Part shown: positions 43,355 through 52,241 of the stretch, piece by piece
Layout of the letters: each line of letters begins with the position of its first letter
How positions within the stretch are numbered: the stretch's first letter is position 1
From: Pyrinomonas methylaliphatogenes
GTDB lineage: Bacteria; Acidobacteriota; Blastocatellia; Pyrinomonadales; Pyrinomonadaceae
Direction: 5' to 3'
Assembly: GCF_000820845.2 (NCBI RefSeq)
Contig: NZ_CBXV010000004.1
Span: 1-64,000 of the forward strand
DNA: 64,000 bases
Program-made: the position numbers and the translations under genes
Notes under the pieces: generated by a model
Told to the model about the DNA's origin: nothing
The model's input: the letters and a program-made list of their open reading frames with translations, nothing else
Database searches by the model: none

Positions 43355-43870
43355 ATGTTGAATAGCTTACTGGCCAGTGATCATGATGCCATTGACGATC
43401 TCTTCGCGCAATCGGAGACGGCATTGAAAGCGAAGGATCACGAACGAGCTTTAGCTCTGCTCGATCTTGCTTGGGCGCGCTTAGCTGTGCACATTCGCGC
43501 CGAGAACGTGCGGCTCTTCCCGCGCATTCTGCGGTCGGGCGACCGTCTCGAAGCGGGGCAGAGGGAACGCATCGCTTCGCTTATCGCGCGCTTGCGTGAA
43601 GATCATAACTTCTTCATGGCGACGTTAGCTGAGGCCATAAAATTGGCGCGCGCGTTGAGCGAGGATGAGGGGCGGTTTGCCCAAGTGTTGGAGAAGATCG
43701 AGGCCGTTAAAAGACGGCTCAGCGCGCACAACGAACTGGAGGAAAGTATGGTCTATTCGCTTCCGGCCCATCTGCTCGATGAAGCGGAACTTGAAGATTT
43801 GAAACAGGCTGTCCAACGCGAACTGGAAAACCTGCCGCCAAGATACGCTCGCGGAGGCGAGATCGATTGA
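43355..43870 (+). CDS. Hemerythrin-like (HHE) domain protein
   Basis: The 171-residue four-helix protein has metal ligands spaced as in HHE proteins: H10, H46, E50, H84, H125 and E129 (SDHDAID, VHIRAE, EDHNFF, AHNELEE). It is cytoplasmic. Such proteins bind O2 or NO or repair Fe-S centres; next to a nitrate reductase, protection from NO and nitrite is a plausible role. It lies 58 bases after the transporter and is probably the end of the module. Confidence 0.85.
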   Translation: MLNSLLASDHDAIDDLFAQSETALKAKDHERALALLDLAWARLAVHIRAENVRLFPRILRSGDRLEAGQRERIASLIARLREDHNFFMATLAEAIKLARALSEDEGRFAQVLEKIEAVKRRLSAHNELEESMVYSLPAHLLDEAELEDLKQAVQRELENLPPRYARGGEID

Positions 43871-43993
43871 AGATGGGATCGAGCGCGCGCGGTTCGATGG
43901 CGCGATCGCTGGATCGGTCTGAAGGATGCTCGAAACAGCGAATCGGTTCCCCTATGAGCGCTCCGAATCCCGATCGAAAGGGGCGCGAGCTGC

Positions 43994-44102
43994 CGCCTTG
44001 AAGAAGGGGCTTGTCGAAGCGGTTCGGGAGCCGGTATATCATCCGCTCGGAGTTGTTGCTCGATCGCCTTGAAGAAGGGGCTTGTCGAAGCGGTCCGGGA
44101 GC
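43994..44102. repeat. Pair of 38-bp direct repeats with a 33-base gap
   Basis: Copies at 43994-44031 and 44065-44102 (starting CGCCTTGAAGAAGGGGCTTG) differ at one base in 38. They fall in the 391-base gene-free stretch 43871-44261, in which I see no other feature apart from the ribosome site of the next gene. Confidence 0.85.
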
Positions 44103-44261
44103 GGTTAAACTACCCGACACTTCGACTTTATGCCGAACGTCGATCCTTACGCTGCAAGTCGTTCGGCGTTTCAGCAAAGCACTACCGTAGGGCTCATTCG
44201 GCCACCTCACGGCTCAGATGCTTTCGCTGGTCCAGTCAAAAGAGAAGGAGGCGATCGAAAG

Positions 44262-44912
44262 ATGAAACGAACCTCATTATCCTTCTGCTTCTTCCTCGTC
44301 TCGGCGATCTGCGCGCATGCGGATGAGATCGCCGTGTGGAACTTCAACGACGGCACTTTGAACGTCAGTCGCGCTACGCGCACGGCGACGTTAACGACTA
44401 GCTTCAATTCGGGCGATGTGAGCTTCTCTTCCGGTTCGACCGTCAATGCCCGCGGCGGCGACCCGGCGGGACAAGCGCTCGAGTTGGAGGATAAGGCGAA
44501 CAACGGGAGAGATTTGACGTGGTTCGTCAGCACGCAAGGGTACAGTTCGATCCGCGTCTCGTTCGCCGTGCGAGGGACGAGCACAGGCTTTAACAGTAAC
44601 GCTTTCCTTTACACGGTGGATGGCGGAGTAAGTTGGTTGACTTTCAGCTCGTTTACGCCATCGAGCGCTTTTGCCACGCAGGCCTTCGATCTGAGCGGCA
44701 TCGCCGCCTTGAACGATAATCCGCTGGCCGGATTTAGAGTGGTCTTCAATGGGGCGACGAGCGCTACTGGCAATAACCGGATAGACAATCTCGTCGTCGA
44801 AGGTCAGCTCGATCCATCGCCGGTCGCCGTGCCGGAGTTGGCGACGCTCCTGCTCTTCGGCACGGGGATGATGGGAGCGATTTCGGTCAAACGCTTCCGC
44901 AAAATCATCTAA
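44262..44912 (+). CDS. Secreted protein with PEP-CTERM-like sorting tail
   Basis: From ATG 44262, 10 bases after an AAGGAGG site, the protein has 216 residues. A signal peptide (about 1-20) precedes a Ser/Thr/Asn-rich beta-type domain (WNFNDGTLNVSRATRTATLT, NRIDNLVVEG). The C-terminus has a PEP-CTERM layout: VPELATLLLFGTGMMGA, then the basic VKRFRK. The usual PEP triplet reads PEL. PEP-CTERM proteins are processed by exosortase and often reach the surface or extracellular matrix. No exosortase gene is in the window. Confidence 0.82.
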   Translation: MKRTSLSFCFFLVSAICAHADEIAVWNFNDGTLNVSRATRTATLTTSFNSGDVSFSSGSTVNARGGDPAGQALELEDKANNGRDLTWFVSTQGYSSIRVSFAVRGTSTGFNSNAFLYTVDGGVSWLTFSSFTPSSAFATQAFDLSGIAALNDNPLAGFRVVFNGATSATGNNRIDNLVVEGQLDPSPVAVPELATLLLFGTGMMGAISVKRFRKII

Positions 44913-44960
44913 AGACGGGGCCGCTCGCTGAGGCGATGTGGCGATCCGCGACTGGAAGTT

Positions 44961-44988
44961 CAGCGAAAGGGGCGCGCCCCTTTCGCTG
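44961..44988. terminator. Perfect 28-bp palindrome, bidirectional terminator
   Basis: CAGCGAAAGGGGCG (44961-44974) is followed directly by its exact reverse complement (44975-44988). It lies between the convergent PEP-CTERM-like and frr genes, a place where one hairpin can end both transcripts. There is no long T-run on either side. Confidence 0.65.
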
Positions 44989-45012
44989 GGCTCTAATCGC
45001 GTTCGGAGCGGG

Positions 45013-45573
45013 TCAAACGCGCAGGATCTCTTCCTCTTTGTGTTTGGCTAGTTCGTCTATCTTCGCGATGTAAGTGTTGGTCAGTTTCTGGACCTCTTCG
45101 AGCCCGTCATGCTCATCATCTTCGGAGATGAGCTTGTCCTTGAACATCTTCTTCAATCGTTCGTTGGCGTCGCGGCGTATGTTGCGCACTGCCGTGCGAT
45201 GATCCTCCGCGATCTCGTGGACCTGTTTGGCGAGTTGTTTGCGCCTTTCTTCGGTGAGAGGTGGCACTGGCACTCGGATGATCTTCCCATCGTTGGTCGG
45301 ATTCAACCCAAGGTCGGCGTTGCGGATGGCCTTTTCGACGGCGCCCAGTTGCGATTGATCCCACGGTTGGACGGTGATCAATTGCGGCTCCGCCACGTGG
45401 ATCGAGGCCATTTGATTTAGCGGCGTGGGCACACCGTAATAATCGACGACCACTGAATCGAGCAGGCTGACGGTCGCTCGTCCCGTGCGAATGGTGGCGA
45501 GCTTGCGCCGCAGATCTTCGATCACCGCCTCCATACGTGGTTTCGTCTCTTTGATCACGGTCTTCACGTCCAT
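45013..45573 (-). CDS. frr: Ribosome recycling factor
   Basis: RRF splits the ribosome after termination, with EF-G. The 186 residues match the family length, with the helical hairpin (TRP-type MEAVIEDLRRKLATIRTGRA), the small domain (YYGVPTPLNQMASIHVAEP) and PPLTEERRKQLAKQVHEIAE. It starts 9 bases after the pyrH stop, ending the rplM-rpsI-rpsB-tsf-pyrH-frr run. Confidence 0.97.
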   Translation of the reverse strand: MDVKTVIKETKPRMEAVIEDLRRKLATIRTGRATVSLLDSVVVDYYGVPTPLNQMASIHVAEPQLITVQPWDQSQLGAVEKAIRNADLGLNPTNDGKIIRVPVPPLTEERRKQLAKQVHEIAEDHRTAVRNIRRDANERLKKMFKDKLISEDDEHDGLEEVQKLTNTYIAKIDELAKHKEEEILRV

Positions 45574-45582
45574 AGGCCCTCT

Positions 45583-46380
45583 TCACGCTCCATGCTGGAT
45601 GGATGGTTCGATCGTCGTGCGCGCGGTCGCACGCTCGGCAGAGACTTGTGTGCCGACGCCGGGCTCCCCCATGATGACGCGGACGATGTTGCCCGGCGTC
45701 TTCATATTGAAGACGATGATGGGAAGGTTGTTATCCATGCAAAGCGAAATGGCCGAAGCGTCCATGATCTTCAACTGTTGTTCGAGCACCTCTTGGTAGG
45801 AGATGCGATCATAGAGTTCAGCCGTTTCGTCTTTGGCTGGATCGGCGGAATAGATCCCTTCGACTTTCGTCGCCTTGAGGATGACATCCGCTTTGATCTC
45901 CAACGCGCGCAGCGCCGCTGCCGAATCGGTGGTAAAGTACGGGTTGCCCGTGCCAGCGGCGAAGATCACGACGCGCCCTTTCTCCAGATGTCGAATGGCG
46001 CGGCGACGGATGAACGGCTCGGCGACTTGCGGGATATCGATGGCGGACATCACGCGGGTGTAGACCCCGAGCTTTTCGAGCGCGTCTTGTAAGACGACGG
46101 CGTTCATCACCGTGGCCAGCATCCCGATGTAATCGGCAGAGGCGCGGTCCATATCCTGCGCGCTCGCCGACACTCCGCGAAAGATATTCCCGCCGCCGAC
46201 GACGATCGCCACCTCCACGCCCGCATCGTGGACGGCTTTGATCTCTTCGGCGACGCTTCGCGCCACCTTAACATCGACGCCATAGCCCTGTTCGCCCATC
46301 AGCGCCTCGCCGGAGAGTTTAAGCAGGATGCGCCGGTAGTTCGGGCGTCGCGCTATGGTTGAGCTTTGGGAAGAGGTCAT
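45583..46380 (-). CDS. pyrH: UMP kinase
   Basis: PyrH phosphorylates UMP to UDP. From ATG 46380 (with a GAGGGG site 8 bases upstream) it has 265 residues; an ATG at 46398 overlapping the tsf stop is possible. The kinase motifs [41 protein letters not shown] and a C-terminal nucleotide loop are present. The final 20 residues are an extension beyond the usual GTxV ending. Confidence 0.96.
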   Translation of the reverse strand: MTSSQSSTIARRPNYRRILLKLSGEALMGEQGYGVDVKVARSVAEEIKAVHDAGVEVAIVVGGGNIFRGVSASAQDMDRASADYIGMLATVMNAVVLQDALEKLGVYTRVMSAIDIPQVAEPFIRRRAIRHLEKGRVVIFAAGTGNPYFTTDSAAALRALEIKADVILKATKVEGIYSADPAKDETAELYDRISYQEVLEQQLKIMDASAISLCMDNNLPIIVFNMKTPGNIVRVIMGEPGVGTQVSAERATARTTIEPSIQHGA

Positions 46381-46394
46381 CTTCTCATCCCCTC

Positions 46395-47066
46395 TCATTG
46401 ATCGTTGCCGAGCAACGCGGCCACTTCAGCGCCGAAATCCGCCGCGCGTTTCTCCAAACCCTCGCCCATCTTGTAACGGGTGAAACGGCGCACCGCGATC
46501 CGCTCGCCCGTCTTCGCGATCTTCTCTTCGATCAACTCCTTGACGGTCTTCGCCGGATCTTTGACGAACGGTTGATCGAGAAGGACCGTCTCCTCATAGA
46601 ATTTGGCCAAACGCCCCTCGACGATCTTTTCGATGACATGCTCGGGCTTATTCGCATTCTTCGGATCGCTCTTCGCTTGCTCGCGAGCGATTTCGCGCTC
46701 TTTCTCGAGCACTTCAGCTGGGATCTCCTCGCGCGAGACGTAACGCGGTTCCGCCGCGGCGATATGCATCGCGATGTCTTTGACGAGTTGTTGAAACTCC
46801 TCCGTGCGCGCGACGAAGTCGGTCTCGCAATTGACTTCGACGAGCACGCCGACTTTGCCGCCCATGTGAATATACGAACCGACGGCCCCTTCGGCGGCGA
46901 TCCGACCCTCCTTCTTCTTGGCTGAAGCGAGGCCGCGTTTACGCAGGATCTCGATCGCCAATTCCTCATTGCCGCCAGCTTCGATCAGCGCACTCTTGCA
47001 CTCCATCATGCCGGCGCCCGTCTTTTCGCGCAACGCTTTGACGGCGCTCGCCGTAATCTCTGCCAT
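46395..47066 (-). CDS. tsf: Elongation factor Ts
   Basis: EF-Ts exchanges GDP for GTP on EF-Tu. The ATG at 47066 ([19 protein letters not shown]) gives 223 residues, a shorter form with one core subdomain, as in several bacterial groups. Contacts to EF-Tu lie in [10 protein letters not shown]. Frame sequence above 47066 has no homology to the family. A hairpin lies between rpsB and this gene. Confidence 0.96.
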   Translation of the reverse strand: MAEITASAVKALREKTGAGMMECKSALIEAGGNEELAIEILRKRGLASAKKKEGRIAAEGAVGSYIHMGGKVGVLVEVNCETDFVARTEEFQQLVKDIAMHIAAAEPRYVSREEIPAEVLEKEREIAREQAKSDPKNANKPEHVIEKIVEGRLAKFYEETVLLDQPFVKDPAKTVKELIEEKIAKTGERIAVRRFTRYKMGEGLEKRAADFGAEVAALLGNDQ

Positions 47067-47118
47067 GATTGCACGCTCTCCTAAGTCAAGATGTATCGTG
47101 TTAATGCGCGAGAAGCAA

Positions 47119-47157
47119 GCGCAGCCGAAACGGGAAAGACCCTTTGGAAGGCTGCGC
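47119..47157 (-). other. Hairpin in the rpsB-tsf gap
   Basis: GCGCAGCC (47119-47126) pairs with GGCTGCGC (47150-47157); the 23-base loop contains a smaller GGG/CCC stem. The spacer sits between rpsB and tsf on the minus strand, where other bacteria have partial terminators that reduce tsf transcription. Confidence 0.45.
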
Positions 47158-47184
47158 CGCGACGCTTGTTGATCGCTGGAACTT

Positions 47185-48015
47185 TTATCGAGCGATAACG
47201 GATTCGGCCCCTGCGCCCTCCGTGGAGGCTGTGTCGACTGCGGCGGAGTCGCTATCCTGGGACGAGGATTCGGCTGCCGGCGCTTTCTCCGCCTCCTCTG
47301 CGGCAGCCTCTTCGCTCTCCTTGGCCAGCATCTGGCGCCCTTCGATGATCGCATCGGCGATGCGCGAGGCGAAAAGGCGCACGGCGCGCAGCGCGTCGTC
47401 GTTGCCCGGGATGACGTAGTCTATCCCCTCGGGCGAGCAGTTGGTATCGACGACGGCGATGACGGGGATCCCCAGTCGGTTCGCTTCGCGCACGGCGATC
47501 TCTTCTTTCCGGACGTCGATGATGAAGAGCGCATCAGGCAGTTTCGTCATCCCCTTGATGCCGGCTAATGTCTGCTCCAGCTTTTCCCGTTCGCGATCCA
47601 GGCGGATGCGCTCTTTCTTGGTCAGCTTCTCGTATCGCCCATCCGTCTGCATCGCTTCGAGATCTTTCAATCTCTTGATCGATTTCTGGATGGTCTGAAA
47701 GTTGGTGAGCAGACCGCCGAGCCAGCGTTGATTGACGTAGAACTGCCCGGCGCGCGTCGCCTCCTCGCGGATGGCATCTTGCGCCTGCCTTTTGGTTCCG
47801 ACGAAAAGGATCGTACGGTTGGGATCTTCCGCCATCAGATTGGTGACGAACTGGATGGCTTCGCGAAAGAGGCGCTGCGTTTTCTGTAGATCGATGATCG
47901 AAATGCCGTTACGCTCGCCGAAGATGTACTCTTTCATCTTCGGGTTCCAGCGTTTGACTTGGTGGCCGAAATGGACTCCGGCCTCCAAGAGCTCTTTCAT
48001 CGTGACGGTGACCAA
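47185..48015 (-). CDS. rpsB: 30S ribosomal protein S2
   Basis: S2 binds the 30S head-body junction. The 276-residue protein starts at TTG (48015), justified by a strong AAGGAGG site 6 bases upstream. The core [20 protein letters not shown], then [17 protein letters not shown] and [20 protein letters not shown] is typical. The last 50 residues are Ala/Glu/Ser-rich and not conserved. Confidence 0.97.
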   Translation of the reverse strand: MVTVTMKELLEAGVHFGHQVKRWNPKMKEYIFGERNGISIIDLQKTQRLFREAIQFVTNLMAEDPNRTILFVGTKRQAQDAIREEATRAGQFYVNQRWLGGLLTNFQTIQKSIKRLKDLEAMQTDGRYEKLTKKERIRLDREREKLEQTLAGIKGMTKLPDALFIIDVRKEEIAVREANRLGIPVIAVVDTNCSPEGIDYVIPGNDDALRAVRLFASRIADAIIEGRQMLAKESEEAAAEEAEKAPAAESSSQDSDSAAVDTASTEGAGAESVIAR

Positions 48016-48146
48016 CGAAACCCTCCTTTTGGCGATTGGTTTAGTGTACTCGCTGCGCTCGCTTTCGGATTACCGCAACCAATCCGAACGCAGCAATGGT
48101 GTCGAGGCCGCGCGGTTGACCGCCCATGAGTTCCGCGCGGGCCGGA

Positions 48147-48539
48147 TCATCTCTTCGAGAATTGGAAGCGTTTGCGTGCGCCCTTCTGCCCATACTTTTT
48201 GCGCTCTTTGATCCGCGGGTCGCGCCGCACGAGACCCGCTTGTTTCAGCGTCGGGCGCAACTCGGCGTTGAACTCAAGAAGCGCGCGCGTGATGCCGTGC
48301 CGCACGGCCCCGGCTTGGCCTGAGAGGCCGCCGCCAGCGACGTTGGCGTAGACATCAAATTTACCGAGGGTTTCAGTCAACAGCAAGGGTTGACGCACCA
48401 TCGTGCGCAGCGTCTCGCTCGGGAAATAGTCCTCTAGGCTGCGACGGTTGATGATGATCTTGCCTGTGCCGGGGCGCAGGTAAACGCGCGCCGTTGAAGT
48501 CTTACGCCGTCCTGTTCCGTAATATTGAATCTCGGTCAC
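48147..48539 (-). CDS. rpsI: 30S ribosomal protein S9
   Basis: The 130-residue S9 has [19 protein letters not shown] near the start, [20 protein letters not shown] in the middle and the basic C-terminal tail [17 protein letters not shown] that reaches the P-site tRNA. It follows rplM by 30 bases. A 131-base gap then precedes rpsB. Confidence 0.97.
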   Translation of the reverse strand: MTEIQYYGTGRRKTSTARVYLRPGTGKIIINRRSLEDYFPSETLRTMVRQPLLLTETLGKFDVYANVAGGGLSGQAGAVRHGITRALLEFNAELRPTLKQAGLVRRDPRIKERKKYGQKGARKRFQFSKR

Positions 48540-48569
48540 AGTCTCTTCGCCCTGATATGTGATGATCTC

Positions 48570-49022
48570 CTATTTCTTCTCGCTTCCGAATAGATCGAGC
48601 ATCTCGGGACGTTGCGCGGCGTGCGGATGTTCAGCATCGGCATAAACTTTCAACTTGCGCGCCATCGCCCGCCCGAGTTTCGTCTTGGGCAGCATCCCTT
48701 GCACCGCCCATTCGATCACTCGCTCTGGGTGTTTGGCGAACATCTCGCGGACCGGGATCTCGCGCAGTCCGCCCGGCCAGAGCGTGTGATAGCGATAAAT
48801 CTTCTTCGTGGCTTTGCCGCCTTTAAAGATCGCGTGACGGGCGTTGATCACGATGACATGATCGCCCATGTCGAGAAAGGGCGTCCAGTCGGGTTTATGT
48901 TTGCCCATCAAGATACGCGCGATCCGCGACGCGAGCCGCCCGACGGGCTGCCCCGCGGCATCGACGACGTACCATCGGCGTTTCTCTGCGAGCCCAACTC
49001 CGCTGGGAAAATATGTTGACAT
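48570..49022 (-). CDS. rplM: 50S ribosomal protein L13
   Basis: The 150-residue L13 shows [20 protein letters not shown], then [18 protein letters not shown] and [17 protein letters not shown]. The start is extended by about twelve residues relative to the E. coli form ([14 protein letters not shown]). It is the first gene of the minus-strand translation operon, with a good sigma-70-type promoter upstream. Confidence 0.97.
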   Translation of the reverse strand: MSTYFPSGVGLAEKRRWYVVDAAGQPVGRLASRIARILMGKHKPDWTPFLDMGDHVIVINARHAIFKGGKATKKIYRYHTLWPGGLREIPVREMFAKHPERVIEWAVQGMLPKTKLGRAMARKLKVYADAEHPHAAQRPEMLDLFGSEKK

Positions 49023-49066
49023 AAGGCCTTCTCTTTGGTAAAGAGACGTCGAAAGCGCGAACGCAC

Positions 49067-49096
49067 AGAATACTTAAGGCGCGTGAAGGATGTCAA
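49067..49096 (-). promoter_or_regulatory. Promoter of the rplM-rpsI-rpsB-tsf-pyrH-frr operon
   Basis: Read on the minus strand, TTGACA (49096-49091) and TATTCT (49072-49067) are 18 bases apart, close to the sigma-70 consensus, about 45 bases upstream of the rplM start. Confidence 0.7.
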
Positions 49097-49232
49097 GTTC
49101 CTGCGCGCCCTGATCTTCCCCTCGCCGAGATTGACAGACCGCACGCCGCGTTGCTAGCTTGCTCGCTTTATGGTGAAGATGATCCCGTCAGTTTGCTCAC
49201 TTCGCCCGTCTTAAAATAAAATCGCATAGCTT

Positions 49233-50294
49233 ATGCACATCGGATTGGGTCTTTCACATCGGCGCGCGCTGCTCTTATGTGTCTTCGCCTTCGGATGGCT
49301 GGCCCTGAGCGGGTGCGATCGGCTTGGGATCAAGAGCAGAGTTCAAGTTGCGCCGCTTCTTGCGCCGCTCGTCGAAGCCGATACGGACCGGCTCATCGCT
49401 GAGGTCAATCGGCTCGCCGCCGTGCGCTCGCTGCGAGGCAAGGTCGATATTCAATTTCTCGACACCTCTTTCGCCGAGTGCGGAGTTGTGGAGAAGTACA
49501 GTCGGGCTGATGGGACTCTGATCTTGGAACGCCCCGGCAAGATCTATCTGGCGATTCAGGCTCCGTTCATCGGGACGAGTGTGGCCGAGATGACCAGCGA
49601 CGGTGAGCGTTTCCGCGTCGCCATCCTTCAAGGCGGAGAGCGCTATCGTCGTTTCGTCAAGGGCACGAACTTGGCCGATTATAGCCGGTTGAAACTCAAC
49701 GGAGAGTCTCATCCGTGTCAAGGCAACGGTGATGGCGAAAAGGAGGTGAAGCGCACGGTCAGCGCGCTTTCGGGATTGCGTCCACAACATTTCACCGATG
49801 CGCTGCTGATTAATCCGATCAGGCCGAGCGCATCTTTTGTATATGTCTCCAGTGAGGCTTTCGCCGAAGAGCCTGATACCCGTCCGGGAGCCAAAAGAGG
49901 AGCGCGCGTGATCCGCGGCTACTATCTCCTCGATGAGCTGGTGATGGATGGGAGCAACCACGCGCATGTGGCGCGCCGTTTCTGGTTCGATCGTTATGGC
50001 GCGTTGCGGTTGGCGCGGATGCAGACGTTCGATGAGCGCGGGCGATTGGTGACCGACGTCAGTTACAAGGAGCAGCGGAGTTTCGGGGCCGATGGCCGTT
50101 ACGTTCTACCCTCGCGGATCGAGTTGACGCGCCCGCAGGATCGCTACTCGATCTTGGTCGCCTATCAGGCGCCCGAGGCGGTCGTTTTGGATCGCGATTA
50201 CGATCCGAGCATCTTCGTCCTTCAGAATAAATGGCAACTGCCGGAAGTTGATCTGGATGCGATCGAGAAGGGGGAACCTTCTGCTAAGCGTTAG
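49233..50294 (+). CDS. Outer-membrane lipoprotein with LolA/LolB-like features
   Basis: The 353-residue protein has a lipoprotein signal peptide ending LALSGC (lipidated Cys near residue 28), followed by Asp. The mature part is mainly beta (YSRADGTLILERPGKIYLAI, then TSVAEMTSDGERFRVAILQG), the LolA/LolB-like pattern for lipid-binding half-barrels. Asp after the Cys would be an inner-membrane retention signal in E. coli; whether that rule holds here is unknown. It is followed by an ABC permease and ATPase on the same strand. Confidence 0.75.
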   Translation: MHIGLGLSHRRALLLCVFAFGWLALSGCDRLGIKSRVQVAPLLAPLVEADTDRLIAEVNRLAAVRSLRGKVDIQFLDTSFAECGVVEKYSRADGTLILERPGKIYLAIQAPFIGTSVAEMTSDGERFRVAILQGGERYRRFVKGTNLADYSRLKLNGESHPCQGNGDGEKEVKRTVSALSGLRPQHFTDALLINPIRPSASFVYVSSEAFAEEPDTRPGAKRGARVIRGYYLLDELVMDGSNHAHVARRFWFDRYGALRLARMQTFDERGRLVTDVSYKEQRSFGADGRYVLPSRIELTRPQDRYSILVAYQAPEAVVLDRDYDPSIFVLQNKWQLPEVDLDAIEKGEPSAKR

Positions 50295-50339
50295 GTCGCA
50301 TCCGATTCAGCGTCCGATCCGGGCGGCGAATTAGTTGAG

Positions 50340-51443
50340 ATGTCGGACAAAAGCTTGGTCATCGCCAATATCAGGCAGCGCCCCGTGCGCACGCTGATCT
50401 CAATTGTCGGCGTGGCGCTCGGCGTCAGCCTCATCCTCCTCTTTACGGGATTATCGCGCGGGATGTCGAACGATCTGCAGCGGCGCTCGCTGAACATCCG
50501 CGCCGAGCTGATCTTCACGCGGCCTGGATCTTTGCAGTTGACCAGTTCGACGGCCAATCTGAGCACACGCTACGTCCAACTTCTAGAGGCGATACCCGGC
50601 GTGGAGCGAGCGCTCCCCGTGATTCGTTACATCTATCAAGATGGGCGCGGGTTCGGGTTCGAGCAGATCGAAGGGGTCGATTGGGCGTCATATGCGATGA
50701 TGAACGGCATCAATCTCATCGAGGGACGCGCGCCAGCGGCAAACGATGAGGTCGTCATCGATGCGGTCAAAGCGCGCGAACGCAATCTGCGAGCGGGCGG
50801 GACGATCCAGCTCTTCGGGAATAGGCCGTATCGCGTCGTCGGCATCTACAGTCCGGAATCGGGCGCGCGCGTGAAGATGTCTTTGGCGGCGATGCAGGAG
50901 GTTTTAGAAGCCCCCGGAAAATGCACTTATATTCTGGTCAAATGTCGCGAAGGCGAGGATGTGCTCCAAGTCGCGCGGCGGATCGATCAAACGCTGCCCG
51001 GGAACAAGATCCAACTGACGCGCGACGTGGTGATGAACGTCGAACGGAGCATCCCTCTGTTGCCGGTCTTCTTGCGCGTGCTCGTCGGACTCGGCGCCGT
51101 CATCAGCGCGCTCGTCGTCATGTTGGCGATGTATACGACGATCACGGAGCGAACCTATGAGATCGGCATCCTGAAGTCTTTGGGAGCTTCGCACGCTTTC
51201 ATCATCAGCGAGATCGAGAAGGAGGCTCTGCTGATCAGCGCGATCGGTTCGGCGCTCGGGTTCGCGGTCGCGCTCATCGCCGGTCGTTTGATCCACGATC
51301 TCTACGGCCTCATCTTCGAATTCAGCTGGGGGTGGACCATAACGGCGATCATGATCGGAGTGTTGGGAGGCGCTTTGGGAGCTTTATATCCGGCGGTGCG
51401 CGCCGCACGTCTCGATCCGATCGAGGCGCTCGCCTATGAGTGA
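50340..51443 (+). CDS. ABC transporter permease, FtsX/MacB/LolC type
   Basis: The 367-residue protein has the four-helix FtsX layout: one membrane segment near the N-terminus (about 18-38), a periplasmic domain of about 200 residues (NLIEGRAPAANDEVVID, YRVVGIYSP), and three segments at the end. The RTYEIGILKSLGAS motif that couples to the ATPase is clear, as is the LYPAVRAARLDPIEAL ending. Its ATPase partner follows 52 bases later. The family includes LolC/E (lipoprotein release), MacB and DevC (export). Confidence 0.9.
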   Translation: MSDKSLVIANIRQRPVRTLISIVGVALGVSLILLFTGLSRGMSNDLQRRSLNIRAELIFTRPGSLQLTSSTANLSTRYVQLLEAIPGVERALPVIRYIYQDGRGFGFEQIEGVDWASYAMMNGINLIEGRAPAANDEVVIDAVKARERNLRAGGTIQLFGNRPYRVVGIYSPESGARVKMSLAAMQEVLEAPGKCTYILVKCREGEDVLQVARRIDQTLPGNKIQLTRDVVMNVERSIPLLPVFLRVLVGLGAVISALVVMLAMYTTITERTYEIGILKSLGASHAFIISEIEKEALLISAIGSALGFAVALIAGRLIHDLYGLIFEFSWGWTITAIMIGVLGGALGALYPAVRAARLDPIEALAYE

Positions 51444-51495
51444 ACGCCTCGCTCTCCTGTGGTAGGATCTTATCAAAAACGGCCAGGCTCGGTTC

Positions 51496-52191
51496 ATGAA
51501 GACGATTCTGAGGGCGGAAAATTTGGAGAAGGTCTATCGCGTCGGCAAGGTCGATGTCCACGCCTTGCGCGGCGTTACGTTCGAGGTCGAAGAGGGCGAT
51601 TTCGTCGCGATTATGGGGCCATCGGGGTGCGGCAAATCGACCCTCCTTCACCTGTTGGGCGGATTGCTGACGCCGACGCGCGGGCGCATCATCATCGATG
51701 GCGAAGACTTGACGGCCGCTTCGGACGCGAAACGGACCGATATCAGAAGACGCAAGATCGGATTCGTCTTTCAGCGATTCAATCTCTTCCCGACGCTCAC
51801 GGCGGAAGGCAACCTCCGCCTAGCTGAAAGGATCCATGCGCGTAACGGCGCGGATGATCCCGAACGCCGGCGCGAGATATTGCGTTTGCTCCGGCTCGAA
51901 GACAAAATGCATCATAAACCTTCGGAACTTTCTGGCGGCGAACAGCAGCGCGTGGCGTTAGCGCGCGCGGTGATCACGCGCCCGGCAATCGTGTTGGCGG
52001 ATGAGCCGACCGGCAACCTCGATTCGGAAAATTCCGCCATCGTGCTCAATATGTTTCAAGAGTTGAATTACCGCTTCAATCAGACGATCATCATGATCAC
52101 GCACAACCCCGAGGCGGCGGCGATGTGCCGGCGTATCATTCACATGCGTGATGGCCGGATCGTCGAGCCGCGCGAGAGCCTGAAGGTCTAA
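51496..52191 (+). CDS. ABC transporter ATPase, LolD/MacB type
   Basis: The 231-residue ATPase has Walker [11 protein letters not shown]-loop [14 protein letters not shown], signature [14 protein letters not shown], Walker [15 protein letters not shown] and the switch His in MITHNPE. These are the marks of the LolD/MacB/FtsE group that works with FtsX-type permeases, here encoded just upstream. The substrate could be a lipoprotein or lipid, given the neighbours. Confidence 0.93.
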   Translation: MKTILRAENLEKVYRVGKVDVHALRGVTFEVEEGDFVAIMGPSGCGKSTLLHLLGGLLTPTRGRIIIDGEDLTAASDAKRTDIRRRKIGFVFQRFNLFPTLTAEGNLRLAERIHARNGADDPERRREILRLLRLEDKMHHKPSELSGGEQQRVALARAVITRPAIVLADEPTGNLDSENSAIVLNMFQELNYRFNQTIIMITHNPEAAAMCRRIIHMRDGRIVEPRESLKV

Positions 52192-52215
52192 GCTGGCGAG
52201 AGTCGTGCCGCATAG

Positions 52216-52241
52216 ATGAGCTACTGGGATGAGCTACTGGG
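52216..52241 (+). repeat. 13-bp exact tandem duplication containing a start codon
   Basis: ATGAGCTACTGGG occurs twice back to back (52216-52228 and 52229-52241). The second copy starts the next gene in frame; the first starts the same peptide but is shifted by one base relative to the gene's frame. Confidence 0.85.

Noticed and set aside
47067-47354. N-terminal extension of tsf
   Set aside because: The sequence is Arg/Pro-rich, overlaps the rpsB 3' end antisense-style in another frame, and the family starts at 47066.
49193-49222. TTGCTC-N18-TAAAAT as a promoter for the lipoprotein gene
   Set aside because: The start of transcription would fall almost on the ATG at 49233, leaving no leader; the match at -35 is also weak.
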